From the NCBI GenBank assembly GCA_035315345.1, contig DATFYA010000003.1, positions 1-64,000 of the forward strand: a stretch of 64,000 nt of DNA. Direction: 5' to 3'. The position numbers and the translations under genes were made by a program. Of this stretch, positions 18,522 to 26,377 are shown one piece after another. The notes below the pieces were generated by a model. The model did not search any database, was not told the DNA's origin, and saw nothing but the letters and a program-made list of their open reading frames with translations. Each line of letters begins with the position of its first letter. Position 1 is the stretch's first letter. The DNA is from Candidatus Methylomirabilota bacterium (GTDB taxonomy: Bacteria > Methylomirabilota > Methylomirabilia > Rokubacteriales > CSP1-6).

Positions 18522-18610
18522 CTCATCGATCGCTACCGGAACCCGCGGAATGTAGGCATGATGCGGAATCCCGACGGCGCGGAATCCGGACGGCGTGGGC
18601 GAGGGCGAGG
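18522..18610 (+). pseudogene. Remnant of a nifU/iscU-type scaffold gene
   Basis: Frame 18522 reads [19 protein letters not shown], the N-terminal signature of NifU/IscU scaffolds (normally DHYxNPRNVG...PDG). There is no start codon in front, and the frame is lost after a tandem 16-bp duplication (18564-18579 and 18580-18595). The next frame repeats NPDG and goes on as [11 protein letters not shown] before homology ends. About 25-30 codons survive, just after the intact desulfurase gene. This is a clear relic of a nifS-nifU arrangement. Confidence 0.6.
18564..18595. repeat. Tandem 16-bp duplication in nifU remnant
   Basis: CGGAATCCCGACGGCG is followed directly by CGGAATCCGGACGGCG (one mismatch). 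Since 16 is not a multiple of three, it shifts the reading frame of the NifU-like remnant. Confidence 0.7.
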
Positions 18611-18651
18611 CGCGCGACACCCCGAGCCGGCGGACACAAGGAGCGACCGAA

Positions 18652-19323
18652 ATGCTTGAGCAGATGCGGCGGGACGTGAGGACGGTGCTGGAGCGCGATC
18701 CGGCCGCGCGGTCGGCGGTGGAAGTCGTCCTCTGCACGCCGGGCGTGCACGCGATCTGGATCCACCGCGTGGCCCACCGGTTGTGGGGCGCGGGCTGGAA
18801 GCTCGGCGGCCGGTGGCTCTCCCACGTGGGGCGGTTCCTCACCGGTATCGAGATCCACCCCGCGGCGGTCCTCGGCCCCGGGCTCTTCATCGATCACGGC
18901 ATGGGGATCGTCATCGGCGAGACCGCCGAGATCGGGGAGAACGTCAGCATCCTGCAGGGGGTCACCCTCGGGGGCACCAGCGCCAAGCGCGAGAAGCGTC
19001 ATCCCACCATCGGCGACAACGTGACGATCGGCGCGGGCGCCGCGGTGCTCGGCGGCTTCACCATCGGGGCGGGCAGCCGGATCGGCGCCGGCTCGGTGGT
19101 GGTGCGCGAGGTTCCGGAGAACTGCGTGGTGGTCGGCGTGCCCGGGCGCATCACGTTCCGGAACGGCGAGCGGGTGACCGGCGGCATCGATCTCAACCAG
19201 ACCGATCTCCCGGATCCGCTCGCCCGCACGCTCGAGCAGATGGCCGACCGGATCCACTCGCTGGAGGCCGAGCTCGAGCGGCTGAAGAAGATGGCCGACG
19301 CGGCGGACGCGCGCACTCACTGA
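18652..19323 (+). CDS. cysE: Serine O-acetyltransferase
   Basis: A 223-residue left-handed beta-helix acetyltransferase that makes O-acetylserine for cysteine synthesis. The ATG at 18652 has AAGGAG 8 nt upstream; the frame is open earlier, but that part runs out of the NifU remnant. Motifs include [40 protein letters not shown] and hexapeptide repeats up to about residue 165 ([10 protein letters not shown]). A C-terminal heptad-like helix ([22 protein letters not shown]) may form a coiled coil. It is the short SAT type that lacks the large N-terminal domain of the E. coli enzyme. Its place after a cysteine desulfurase links cysteine supply to sulfur use. Confidence 0.95.
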   Translation: MLEQMRRDVRTVLERDPAARSAVEVVLCTPGVHAIWIHRVAHRLWGAGWKLGGRWLSHVGRFLTGIEIHPAAVLGPGLFIDHGMGIVIGETAEIGENVSILQGVTLGGTSAKREKRHPTIGDNVTIGAGAAVLGGFTIGAGSRIGAGSVVVREVPENCVVVGVPGRITFRNGERVTGGIDLNQTDLPDPLARTLEQMADRIHSLEAELERLKKMADAADARTH

Positions 19324-19350
19324 GCTCTTCCCACAAGGGGGTCTATCGAC

Positions 19351-19527
19351 GTGCTGCCCAAGGACACCATGGACGTGAAGGAAGCCTCCCGGTACCTCGC
19401 GATGGACGAGAAGGTCGTGACCCAGATGGCGATCGAGCGCCGCATCCCGGCCGTCGAGCACGAGGGCAAGTGGCTCTTCTCCAAGAAGTCCATCGACAAG
19501 TGGCGCGGGCGCACCGTCACCCGCTGA
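19351..19527 (+). CDS. Small HTH_17/excisionase-type DNA-binding protein
   Basis: A 58-residue protein starting at GTG 19351 (in-frame ATG at 19369 is an alternative giving 52 residues). The core MDVKEASRYLAMDEKVVTQM, then IPAVEHEGKWLFSKKSIDKW, is the MerR-like winged helix of excisionase-family (HTH_17) proteins: helix-turn-helix, then a wing with a conserved W-F-x-K pattern. It lies 27 nt behind cysE and 22 nt before dinB. No integrase or phage gene is near, so a local regulator is more likely than an excisionase. Too short for many gene finders. Confidence 0.7.
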   Translation: MLPKDTMDVKEASRYLAMDEKVVTQMAIERRIPAVEHEGKWLFSKKSIDKWRGRTVTR

Positions 19528-19549
19528 TTCTTCTTCCCTCCCGTCCGCA

Positions 19550-20740
19550 GTGACGCGGACGATCCTCCACGTCGACATGGACGCGTTCTACGCGTCCGTG
19601 GAGCAGCGCGACCGGCCGGAATTGCGCGGGCGGCCGGTCATCGTCGGCGCGGACCCGTCGGGCCGGGGCGTGGTGTCGGCCGCCTCGTACGAGGCGCGGC
19701 GGTTCGGCGTGCACTCGGCGATGCCGATCGGACGCGCCGCCCGCCTCTGTCCCCAGGGCTCGTTCCTCCCGGTGGACATGGCCAAGTACGCGGCGGTCTC
19801 CCGACAGGTCATGGAGATCCTCGCGGCGTTCACGCCCCTGCTGGAGCCGCTCTCGATCGACGAGGCGTTCCTCGACGTCACCGGCACCGAAGGGCTCCAC
19901 GGCGACGGCCCGACGGTCGCGCGCGCCATCAAGTCGCGCATCGCGGAGGCGCTCTCGCTCACCGCGTCGGTGGGCGTCGCCGCGAACATGTTCGTGGCGA
20001 AGGTGGCCTCGGATCTCCGCAAGCCGGACGGGCTCGTGGTGGTGGCGCCCGGCGCCGAGGCCGACTTCCTGGCTCCGCTGCCGGTCTCGCGGCTGTGGGG
20101 AGTGGGCCGCGTCACCGGCGCGTCGCTGGAGGAGATGGGCATCAACACCATCGGCCAGCTCGCCTCGCTGCCGCTTCCGTACCTGGAAGCGAGATTCGGC
20201 TCGGGGGCCCGCGGGCTGCACGATCTGGCCTTCGGACGCGACGATCGCACGGTCGAGCCGTTCGCGCCGCCCAAGTCCATGGGCGCCGAGGAGACCTTCG
20301 GACAGGACCACCGCGACGTCGAGCGCCTGACCGCGACGCTGCGCGAGCAGGCCGAGCGGGTGGCCCGCGAGCTGCGCGACGAGGGCTATGCGGGCCGATG
20401 CGTGACGCTCAAGCTCCGCTTCGCGGACTTCTCCACCCTGACGCGCCGCCACACCGACGACCCGACGCAGGACGGCCTCGCCATCTATCGGCGGGCCCGC
20501 GCGCTGCTCGACCGGATTCCGCTCGGGCAGGCGGTGCGCCTGATCGGTCTCTCCGTGTCGGGGCTCGGCCCCGCTGCGTCCGGCCAGCTTTCCCTACTGG
20601 AGCCGGACACCGCGCGCCGCGAGCGCCTCGCGCGGGCGATGGATCGGGTGACCGCGCGCTTCGGCGAGGATTCGCTCCGGCCGGCGAGCCTGCTGCGGAA
20701 GCCCCGCCGCGGTCCGCGCCCTTTCGGGCGTAACGCATGA
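19550..20740 (+). CDS. dinB: DNA polymerase IV (Y-family)
   Basis: A 396-residue translesion polymerase. Catalytic carboxylates are in HVDMDAFYASVEQ near the start and SIDEAFLDVTG near 104-114. TASVGVAANMFVAKVASD and the little-finger domain follow. QLSLL near residue 345 is a beta-clamp binding motif. It starts at GTG. No lexA or imuA/dnaE2 gene and no SOS box are seen, so DNA-damage control cannot be shown. The Arg/Pro-rich last 20 residues are not conserved. Full family length. Confidence 0.94.
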   Translation: MTRTILHVDMDAFYASVEQRDRPELRGRPVIVGADPSGRGVVSAASYEARRFGVHSAMPIGRAARLCPQGSFLPVDMAKYAAVSRQVMEILAAFTPLLEPLSIDEAFLDVTGTEGLHGDGPTVARAIKSRIAEALSLTASVGVAANMFVAKVASDLRKPDGLVVVAPGAEADFLAPLPVSRLWGVGRVTGASLEEMGINTIGQLASLPLPYLEARFGSGARGLHDLAFGRDDRTVEPFAPPKSMGAEETFGQDHRDVERLTATLREQAERVARELRDEGYAGRCVTLKLRFADFSTLTRRHTDDPTQDGLAIYRRARALLDRIPLGQAVRLIGLSVSGLGPAASGQLSLLEPDTARRERLARAMDRVTARFGEDSLRPASLLRKPRRGPRPFGRNA

Positions 20741-20755
20741 CCGGCCGTGCTCGCG

Positions 20756-20784
20756 TTGCCTTCCCTCGGGCGTTCGGCTAGACT
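20756..20784 (+). promoter_or_regulatory. Promoter of ferritin-like/acyl-CoA carboxylase cluster
   Basis: TTGCCT (20756-20761), 17 nt, TAGACT (20779-20784). It lies between the dinB stop and a ferritin-like gene, with a leader of about 33 nt that holds GGAGAGG just before the ATG at 20824. Confidence 0.5.
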
Positions 20785-20823
20785 CGCTGAATAGCGGTTC
20801 ATTTCGTCGCCCGGAGAGGCTCA

Positions 20824-21579
20824 ATGGAACGTCCGATCGCCTACGACAAGCTGGCCCGCGAGGACCGTCTCGTCCGCATGCGAGCCCGCGAAGTGGCGCA
20901 GCTGAAGATCGACCAGGGGCTGCCGCCGTTCCCCGACCTGCTCTCCCCCGACGCGATCAAGGAACGGGTGCACGGCATCATGGTGGGCGAGCTGCAGGCC
21001 ATGGAGGGCGCGGGCCGCACGGTCTACGATTTCCCCGACGCGCCGTGGGAGTTCACCATGGACATGGCGCGACAGGTATGGGACGAGTCGCGGCACGTGG
21101 AGATCTACGTGCGTCTGCTCGAGCACCTGGACGGCTACATCGGCGAGTTCCCGGAGACGACGATCCTCTGGCGCTGCGCCTGCGCGGAGGATGCGGCGGC
21201 GCGGGTGGCCGGGGTGAACCGCGGCCTCGAGGGCCTGGCCTGCGACGTGTTCAACCAGCTGGTGCACATCGCGCGCAAGATGGGCGATCCGATCCTGGAG
21301 CGCGCAGTCGACTACGTACTCGCCGACGAGATCACCCACGTCCGGATGGGATCGAAGTGGCTGACCCGTCTCACCGAGGGCGATCCGGAGCGGCGCCGCC
21401 GGGCCATCGAGTTCCAGGAGACCATCGACGAGCGCTTCAACCTGGGCGGAATTCGCCGCGAGGGCCCGCACGAGATGGTGCCGATCTCGATCGCCACCGA
21501 GGCGCGCCGCGAGGGCGGCTTCACCGACGAGGAGATCGCGCGACTGATCCGCACCACCCAGCGGTCGGCCGTCTACTAG
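20824..21579 (+). CDS. Ferritin-like (DUF455-type) di-iron protein
   Basis: A 251-residue, mostly helical protein. Two ExxH iron-ligand motifs are visible, DESRHVE (about 90-96) and DEITHVRMG (about 168-176), with further Glu residues in GELQAMEGAGR that fit the other helices of a four-helix di-iron bundle. This fits the DUF455/ferritin-like group, whose functions are poorly known and may include oxidase or hydroxylase chemistry. A strong SD (GGAGAGG) is present. It is followed after 9 nt by a second, divergent ferritin-like gene and then by a biotin carboxylase gene, so the two probably work together. Confidence 0.75.
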   Translation: MERPIAYDKLAREDRLVRMRAREVAQLKIDQGLPPFPDLLSPDAIKERVHGIMVGELQAMEGAGRTVYDFPDAPWEFTMDMARQVWDESRHVEIYVRLLEHLDGYIGEFPETTILWRCACAEDAAARVAGVNRGLEGLACDVFNQLVHIARKMGDPILERAVDYVLADEITHVRMGSKWLTRLTEGDPERRRRAIEFQETIDERFNLGGIRREGPHEMVPISIATEARREGGFTDEEIARLIRTTQRSAVY

Positions 21580-21588
21580 GATCGCGTC

Positions 21589-22566
21589 GTGTCCCACCCG
21601 CTGGCCGGTCATCTGGAGGTCGACGACTCCGCGAGGACCGTCCGGCATTACCGTTACGCGGTCGAGCGGATGACCCGGATCCTCGGCGGCTGGATCGCGC
21701 TGACCCCTGAGCTGTCCGCCAAGCTGCTCATGGGCCGGCACGTGTGGGACAACGCCCAGCACGCCGACGCCTGGGGCAAGCGCCTGCCCGAGCTGCGCGC
21801 GGCTGCCCAGGTCTCCGAGCCGGCGAGCGCCGGGCTGGTCGCGTTCATGGACGCGCTGGAGGAAGCCGAGGCTCCCGGCGAGACGATCGAGCGGTTGGTC
21901 GCGGTCTATCGGGTGCTGAAGCCGCACCTGCTCGCCACCTACGAGGCGCACCTCGCCCGGGCAAACGCGGTGTACGAGCCCCCCACCTGCCGCATTCTCG
22001 CTCGCGCCATCGAAGACGAGCGCCGGCACATCACCGCGGGTGAGACCGTCCTGCGTCATCTGCTGCGGTCTCCCGAGCTCGAGCGGCGAGCCCACGCGCG
22101 CGAGGTGCGGCTCTGGACGCTCCTGCACGCGTCGGGCGGCGTCACCGGAACGGAGCCGGTCACGCGCGCGTCCGCCGAGGCCGCCACCGCCCCGCTGAGC
22201 GACGACGCGGCCGAGTTCATCCGCCTCGAGCGCTCGACCACGGAGTGGCGGATCGCTCCCGAGCTGGCCGCCGCACTCGCCGCGCTCGGCGAGGCGCTGG
22301 TCGCCGGCGACCCGACCGCGGTGCGCCGGTGGCTCAGCGCCGAAACGGTCCCGGGCCCCGAGGTGACCGCGCGGCTCGGCGACGCGCGCGGAGGCCGGCA
22401 TCGGGTCGTGGCGTTCGCCCGCGTCGGCGCGCACCGGCTGGTGAAGCTGCGCATCGACGGTCCCGCCCAGCCGATCACCCTGCTGATGCGCTGGGTGTCC
22501 GACGGAGCCGACTGGCGCATCGCCGCGCTCGAGACCGTCTCCGCCTCCGCCGTCCAGCCGGCCTGA
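21589..22566 (+). CDS. Ferritin-like protein fused to an NTF2-like domain
   Basis: A 325-residue protein starting at GTG. The first 200 residues are ferritin-like: IEDERRHITAGE keeps an ExxH, but the equivalent first motif reads DNAQHAD, where Glu is replaced by Asn, so one iron site is probably weakened. Residues about 215-320 are a separate alpha+beta region (ALGEALVAGDPTAVRRWL, then strands ending WRIAALETVS) that looks like an NTF2/SnoaL fold. I recognise no named family for the whole chain. It starts 9 nt after the first ferritin-like gene and ends 5 nt before the biotin carboxylase gene. Confidence 0.6.
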   Translation: MSHPLAGHLEVDDSARTVRHYRYAVERMTRILGGWIALTPELSAKLLMGRHVWDNAQHADAWGKRLPELRAAAQVSEPASAGLVAFMDALEEAEAPGETIERLVAVYRVLKPHLLATYEAHLARANAVYEPPTCRILARAIEDERRHITAGETVLRHLLRSPELERRAHAREVRLWTLLHASGGVTGTEPVTRASAEAATAPLSDDAAEFIRLERSTTEWRIAPELAAALAALGEALVAGDPTAVRRWLSAETVPGPEVTARLGDARGGRHRVVAFARVGAHRLVKLRIDGPAQPITLLMRWVSDGADWRIAALETVSASAVQPA

Positions 22567-22571
22567 GTGAC

Positions 22572-23912
22572 GTGCTCCAGCGCGTCCTGATCGCCAACCG
22601 GGGGGAGATCGCCCGTCGCGTCATCCGGGGCTGCCGCACAATGGGGATCCATGCGATCGCGGTCTACTCCGAGGCCGACGCGGGCTGGCCCCATGTGGCG
22701 GACGCCGACGAGGCGGTGGCGATCGGCCCGGCGCCGGCGCGCGACAGCTATCTCGACATCGCTCGACTGCTCGAGGCGGCGCGTCGGACGAAGGCCGAGG
22801 CCGTCCATCCCGGCTACGGATTCCTCTCGGAGAACTGGCGCTTCGCCCAGGCCTGCGAGGCGGCCGGGCTCGTGTTCATCGGCCCGTCGTGGCGGGTGAT
22901 CCAGCAGATGGGCGACAAGGTCGCGGCGCGCGCGCTGATGTCCGCGGCGGGGGTCCCGGTGGTCCCGGGCAGCACGGGGCCGGTGGACTCGGTGGACGCC
23001 GCGCGCGAGGTCGCGGCCCGCGTCGGCTATCCGGTGATGGTCAAGGCGGCCGCGGGCGGCGGCGGCATCGGGATGGTGCGGGTGCCGGACGAGGCGGGGC
23101 TGGCCTCCGCCTTCACCGCGGCGCAGCGGCGGGCGCAGTCCGCCTTCGGCTCGGGCGCGCTATTCGTGGAGCGTTACCTGGAGAACCCACGCCACGTCGA
23201 GGTCCAGGTCTTCGGCGATGCCGGCGGCCGAGTCGTCCACCTGCACGAGCGCGAGTGCTCCATCCAGCGCCGGCATCAGAAGCTGGTCGAGGAGAGCCCG
23301 GCGCCCAACCTCCCGGCCGCGCTCAGGGCCCGGCTGACCGAGGCGGCGGTCGCGGGGGCGCGCGCGGTCGGCTACGTGAACGCGGGGACGATGGAGTTCA
23401 TCGTCCACGGTGAGCAGTTCTACTTCCTCGAGATGAACACGCGCCTGCAGGTCGAGCATCCGGTGACCGAAGAGGTGACGGGTCTGGACCTGGTGCAGGC
23501 GCAGCTGCGGGTGGCGTCCGGGGAGCCGCTGCCGTGGACGCAGGAGCAGGTGCCCCAGCGCGGGTGCAGTATCGAGTGCCGCGTCTATGCCGAGGACCCG
23601 GCCCGCAACTTCATGCCGTCGCCCGGGCGCATCTCCCGGCTGGTGCTTCCCGCCGGACCCGGCGTGCGCGTCGAGTGCGGAGTGGCCGAGGGCGTGGAGG
23701 TCTCGGTGCACTACGATCCGCTGCTCGCGAAGCTCATCGCCACCGGCGCCACCCGGGTCGACGCGATCGAGCGGATGCGTGGGGCTCTCGCGGCCTTCGT
23801 GGTCGAGGGCGTGAAGACGGTCATCCCCTTCCAGCAGCGCGTCGTGGACAGCCCCGCGTTCCGCGCGGGCGCGGTGCACACGCAGATGGTGGAGCAGGGC
23901 GCCTTCCGCTGA
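22572..23912 (+). CDS. Biotin carboxylase subunit of an acyl-CoA carboxylase
   Basis: A 446-residue ATP-grasp enzyme that carboxylates biotin. The GTG at 22572 is chosen because LQRVLIANRGEIARRV is the family N-terminus; the frame is open long before it. The ATP loop is KAAAGGGGIGMVRV, and catalytic residues lie in ECSIQRRHQKLVEESPAP and EMNTRLQVEHPVTE. It has no biotinyl domain of its own; a 71-residue carrier is encoded at 27632 and the carboxyltransferase at 28377. The adjacent acyl-CoA genes suggest propionyl-, methylcrotonyl- or a related acyl-CoA substrate rather than the fatty-acid AccC. Confidence 0.92.
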   Translation: MLQRVLIANRGEIARRVIRGCRTMGIHAIAVYSEADAGWPHVADADEAVAIGPAPARDSYLDIARLLEAARRTKAEAVHPGYGFLSENWRFAQACEAAGLVFIGPSWRVIQQMGDKVAARALMSAAGVPVVPGSTGPVDSVDAAREVAARVGYPVMVKAAAGGGGIGMVRVPDEAGLASAFTAAQRRAQSAFGSGALFVERYLENPRHVEVQVFGDAGGRVVHLHERECSIQRRHQKLVEESPAPNLPAALRARLTEAAVAGARAVGYVNAGTMEFIVHGEQFYFLEMNTRLQVEHPVTEEVTGLDLVQAQLRVASGEPLPWTQEQVPQRGCSIECRVYAEDPARNFMPSPGRISRLVLPAGPGVRVECGVAEGVEVSVHYDPLLAKLIATGATRVDAIERMRGALAAFVVEGVKTVIPFQQRVVDSPAFRAGAVHTQMVEQGAFR

Positions 23913-23934
23913 GGCGTCGCTCGAAGCCGGCGCG

Positions 23935-25569
23935 ATGGAGACAACCCTCACCGACGCGCGGACGCGGGCGATGACCGCGGCGGGGTTCTGGCGCAACGAG
24001 AGCCTGCTGACCTATCTCGACCGCTGGGCCCGCACGCGACCGGACAAGACCGCCCTGGTCGACGCCCGCGGGCGCCTGTCGTGGAGCGAGCTGGCGCGGG
24101 CGGCGGACCGGGTAGCCCACGGGCTTCGCTCTCACGGCGTGGAGCCAGGGCGGGTCATCTCCTGCCAGATGCCCAACTGGAGCGAGGCGATCGTGGTGTT
24201 CCTGGCCGCGCTCCGGCTCGGGGCGGTGATCAATCCGATTCCGCCGACCTACCGCGCCAGCGAGGTGCGCTTCATGCTGGGGCTCCTCGAGTCGCAGGTG
24301 GCGGTGGTGCCCGCCACGTTTCGCGGGTTCGACCACGCCGGCATGCTGGCCGGCCTGCGCGCGGAGTTGCCGCGCCTCGAGCACGTGTTCGTGGCCCGGG
24401 GCGACGGGCCGGCCGGCACCACGCCGCTTCGCACCCTCACCGACGAGGCGTGGGAGGCCCGCGAGGGCCGGCGCGAGTTCCCGGGCACGCCACCCGACGC
24501 GGTCCACGAGGTGGTGTTCACCTCGGGCACCACCGGCGAGCCCAAGGGGGTCATGCACACCCAGAACACCACGCTGTCCACGCTCCATCTGGCGATCGAG
24601 CGGCTCGATCTGACCGAGCGCGACGTGCTACTGATGGCCTCGACCGTCGGCCATCAGACCGGCTTTCTGTTTGGCCACTGCCTGAACCTGCTGCTGGGCG
24701 CCACCACGGTCTGGATGGACGTCTGGAACGTGGAGGAGGCCGCCCGCCTGATCGAGGGCCAAGGGGTGACGTTCTCGATGGGCGCGACCCCGTTCCTGCG
24801 CGATCTCACGTATCTCGAGACCGGTCGTGATCGCTCCTCGCTGCGCCTGTTCATCTCCGCCGGGGCGCCGATCCCGCGCGCCCTGGTGCGGGACGCGCGC
24901 GAGCGCCTCGGGTGCGTCATCTCGGCGGGGTGGGGGATGACCGAGAACGGGATGGTCACCTGCAACGGCCTGCGCGACGACGAGGGGAAGATCGTCGGCA
25001 GCGACGGCTCTCCGCTGGCCGGCATGGAGCTGCGGATCGTGGACGACGACGGGACGCCCGTACCGCCCGGCGTGGAGGGCGATCTGCTGGCGCGCGGGGC
25101 CGCCCAGTTCGTCGGCTACTTCCGGCGGCCGCAGTTCACCGCCGAGGCCCACACCGCCGACTCATGGTTCCGCACCGGGGACCGCGGCACCCTCGACCGC
25201 GACGGGTACCTGGCGATCACCGGCCGCTCGAAGGATCTCATCATCCGGGGGGGCGAGAACATCCCGGTCGTGGAGGTCGAGAACCTGCTCTACACTCATC
25301 CGAAGGTCGCCGGCGTCGCGATCGTGGCCACGCCCGATCCCCGGCTGGGGGAACGGGCGTGCGCGGTGGTGATCCCGCGCGAGGGACAGACGATCACGCT
25401 GGGCGAGATCGTGAGCTTCCTGGAGCGTCACCACCTGGCCCGACAGAAGTTCCCGGAGCGCCTCGAGGTCGTCTCCGAGTTCCCCACCACGCCGAGCGGC
25501 AAGATCCAGAAGTACAAGCTACGTGACCTGGTGGCCGAACGGGCCCGGCGCACGGAGAAGCCAACATGA
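23935..25569 (+). CDS. AMP-binding acyl-CoA ligase
   Basis: A 544-residue ANL-superfamily enzyme. The P-loop FTSGTTGEPKGVMHT (about 196-210), the GWGMTENG motif near 325, the YFRRPQFTAE...WFRTGDRG region and the C-terminal catalytic lysine in TPSGKIQKYKLRD are present. It activates a carboxylic acid with ATP and joins it to CoA. The sequence style recalls cyclohexanecarboxylate/short-chain acyl-CoA ligases, but the substrate cannot be told. It overlaps the next gene by 4 nt and sits in the acyl-CoA cluster. Confidence 0.9.
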   Translation: METTLTDARTRAMTAAGFWRNESLLTYLDRWARTRPDKTALVDARGRLSWSELARAADRVAHGLRSHGVEPGRVISCQMPNWSEAIVVFLAALRLGAVINPIPPTYRASEVRFMLGLLESQVAVVPATFRGFDHAGMLAGLRAELPRLEHVFVARGDGPAGTTPLRTLTDEAWEAREGRREFPGTPPDAVHEVVFTSGTTGEPKGVMHTQNTTLSTLHLAIERLDLTERDVLLMASTVGHQTGFLFGHCLNLLLGATTVWMDVWNVEEAARLIEGQGVTFSMGATPFLRDLTYLETGRDRSSLRLFISAGAPIPRALVRDARERLGCVISAGWGMTENGMVTCNGLRDDEGKIVGSDGSPLAGMELRIVDDDGTPVPPGVEGDLLARGAAQFVGYFRRPQFTAEAHTADSWFRTGDRGTLDRDGYLAITGRSKDLIIRGGENIPVVEVENLLYTHPKVAGVAIVATPDPRLGERACAVVIPREGQTITLGEIVSFLERHHLARQKFPERLEVVSEFPTTPSGKIQKYKLRDLVAERARRTEKPT

Positions 25570-26363
25570 ATCTCGAACTGGCGGACAAGAGCGTGATCGT
25601 CACCGGTGGCGGCTCCAACATCGGGCGGGCGATCGCCCTCGCGTTCGCGCGCGAGGGCGCGCACCTCACGGTCGCCGAGATCGACGAGGGGCAGGGCACG
25701 AAGGTCGTGGCCGAGGCCCGGGATCTCGGCGCCGCCTCCGCCACCCTGCTCCCGACCGACGTGACCCGGTGGGAGTCGGTGCAGTCGATGGTGCGCGAGG
25801 TCGAGGGCCGCGCGGGCCGGGTGGATGTGCTGGTGAACAACGTCGGCTGGACCTTCGACCGCCTCTTCGTGGAGAAGGAGCGGACGGAGTGGGAGCGCGA
25901 GATCCAGCTCAACCTGTGGGGCATGATCAACTGCACCCGCGCGGTGCTCGACGGCATGATCGCCCGCAAGGCGGGCGCGATCGTGAGCATGGGCTCGGAC
26001 GCCGGGCGCATGGGCGAGTTCCGCGAGGGCGTGTACGGGGCCTGCAAGGCCGGCGTGATCGCCCTCAGCAAGAGCCTGGCCCGCGAGGTGGGCCGTCATG
26101 GGATCCGCCTCAACGTCGTATGCCCGGGCATGACGATCCCCGCGTCCGAAGAGGATTTCGGCGACCGCAGCATGTGGGCCGCCGAGGCCAATCGCGCCTT
26201 TAGCGCGCCCGACATGCAGGCGCGCATTGCCAAGGCCTATCCACTCCGGCGCGTCGGCCGGCCCGAGGACGTGGCACCCGCCGTGCTGTTCCTGGCCTCC
26301 GCCGCCGCCGGCTTCATCACGGGGCAGACCCTCTCGGTGAGCGGCGGCTATACCATGATGTGA
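25566..26363 (+). CDS. Short-chain dehydrogenase/reductase
   Basis: A 265-residue SDR. The Rossmann glycine motif is TGGGSNIG (about 13-20), NNVG is at about 92-95, and the catalytic residues are Ser in VSMGSDAG and YGACK (Tyr/Lys). The C-terminus ITGQTLSVSGGYTMM is typical. It should act on a 3-hydroxyacyl-CoA or related alcohol with NAD(P). The ATG overlaps the ligase stop (ATGA), and the acyl-CoA dehydrogenase gene follows almost at once. Together the three can take an acid through CoA activation, dehydrogenation and alcohol oxidation. Confidence 0.92.
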   Translation: MNLELADKSVIVTGGGSNIGRAIALAFAREGAHLTVAEIDEGQGTKVVAEARDLGAASATLLPTDVTRWESVQSMVREVEGRAGRVDVLVNNVGWTFDRLFVEKERTEWEREIQLNLWGMINCTRAVLDGMIARKAGAIVSMGSDAGRMGEFREGVYGACKAGVIALSKSLAREVGRHGIRLNVVCPGMTIPASEEDFGDRSMWAAEANRAFSAPDMQARIAKAYPLRRVGRPEDVAPAVLFLASAAAGFITGQTLSVSGGYTMM

Positions 26364-26377
26364 GCGGGGACGGCGCC

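Noticed and set aside
22245-22571. Longer biotin carboxylase start
   Set aside because: The upstream part is a shadow of the ferritin/NTF2-like gene, Arg/Gly/Pro-rich and without similarity; GTG 22572 gives the family N-terminus.
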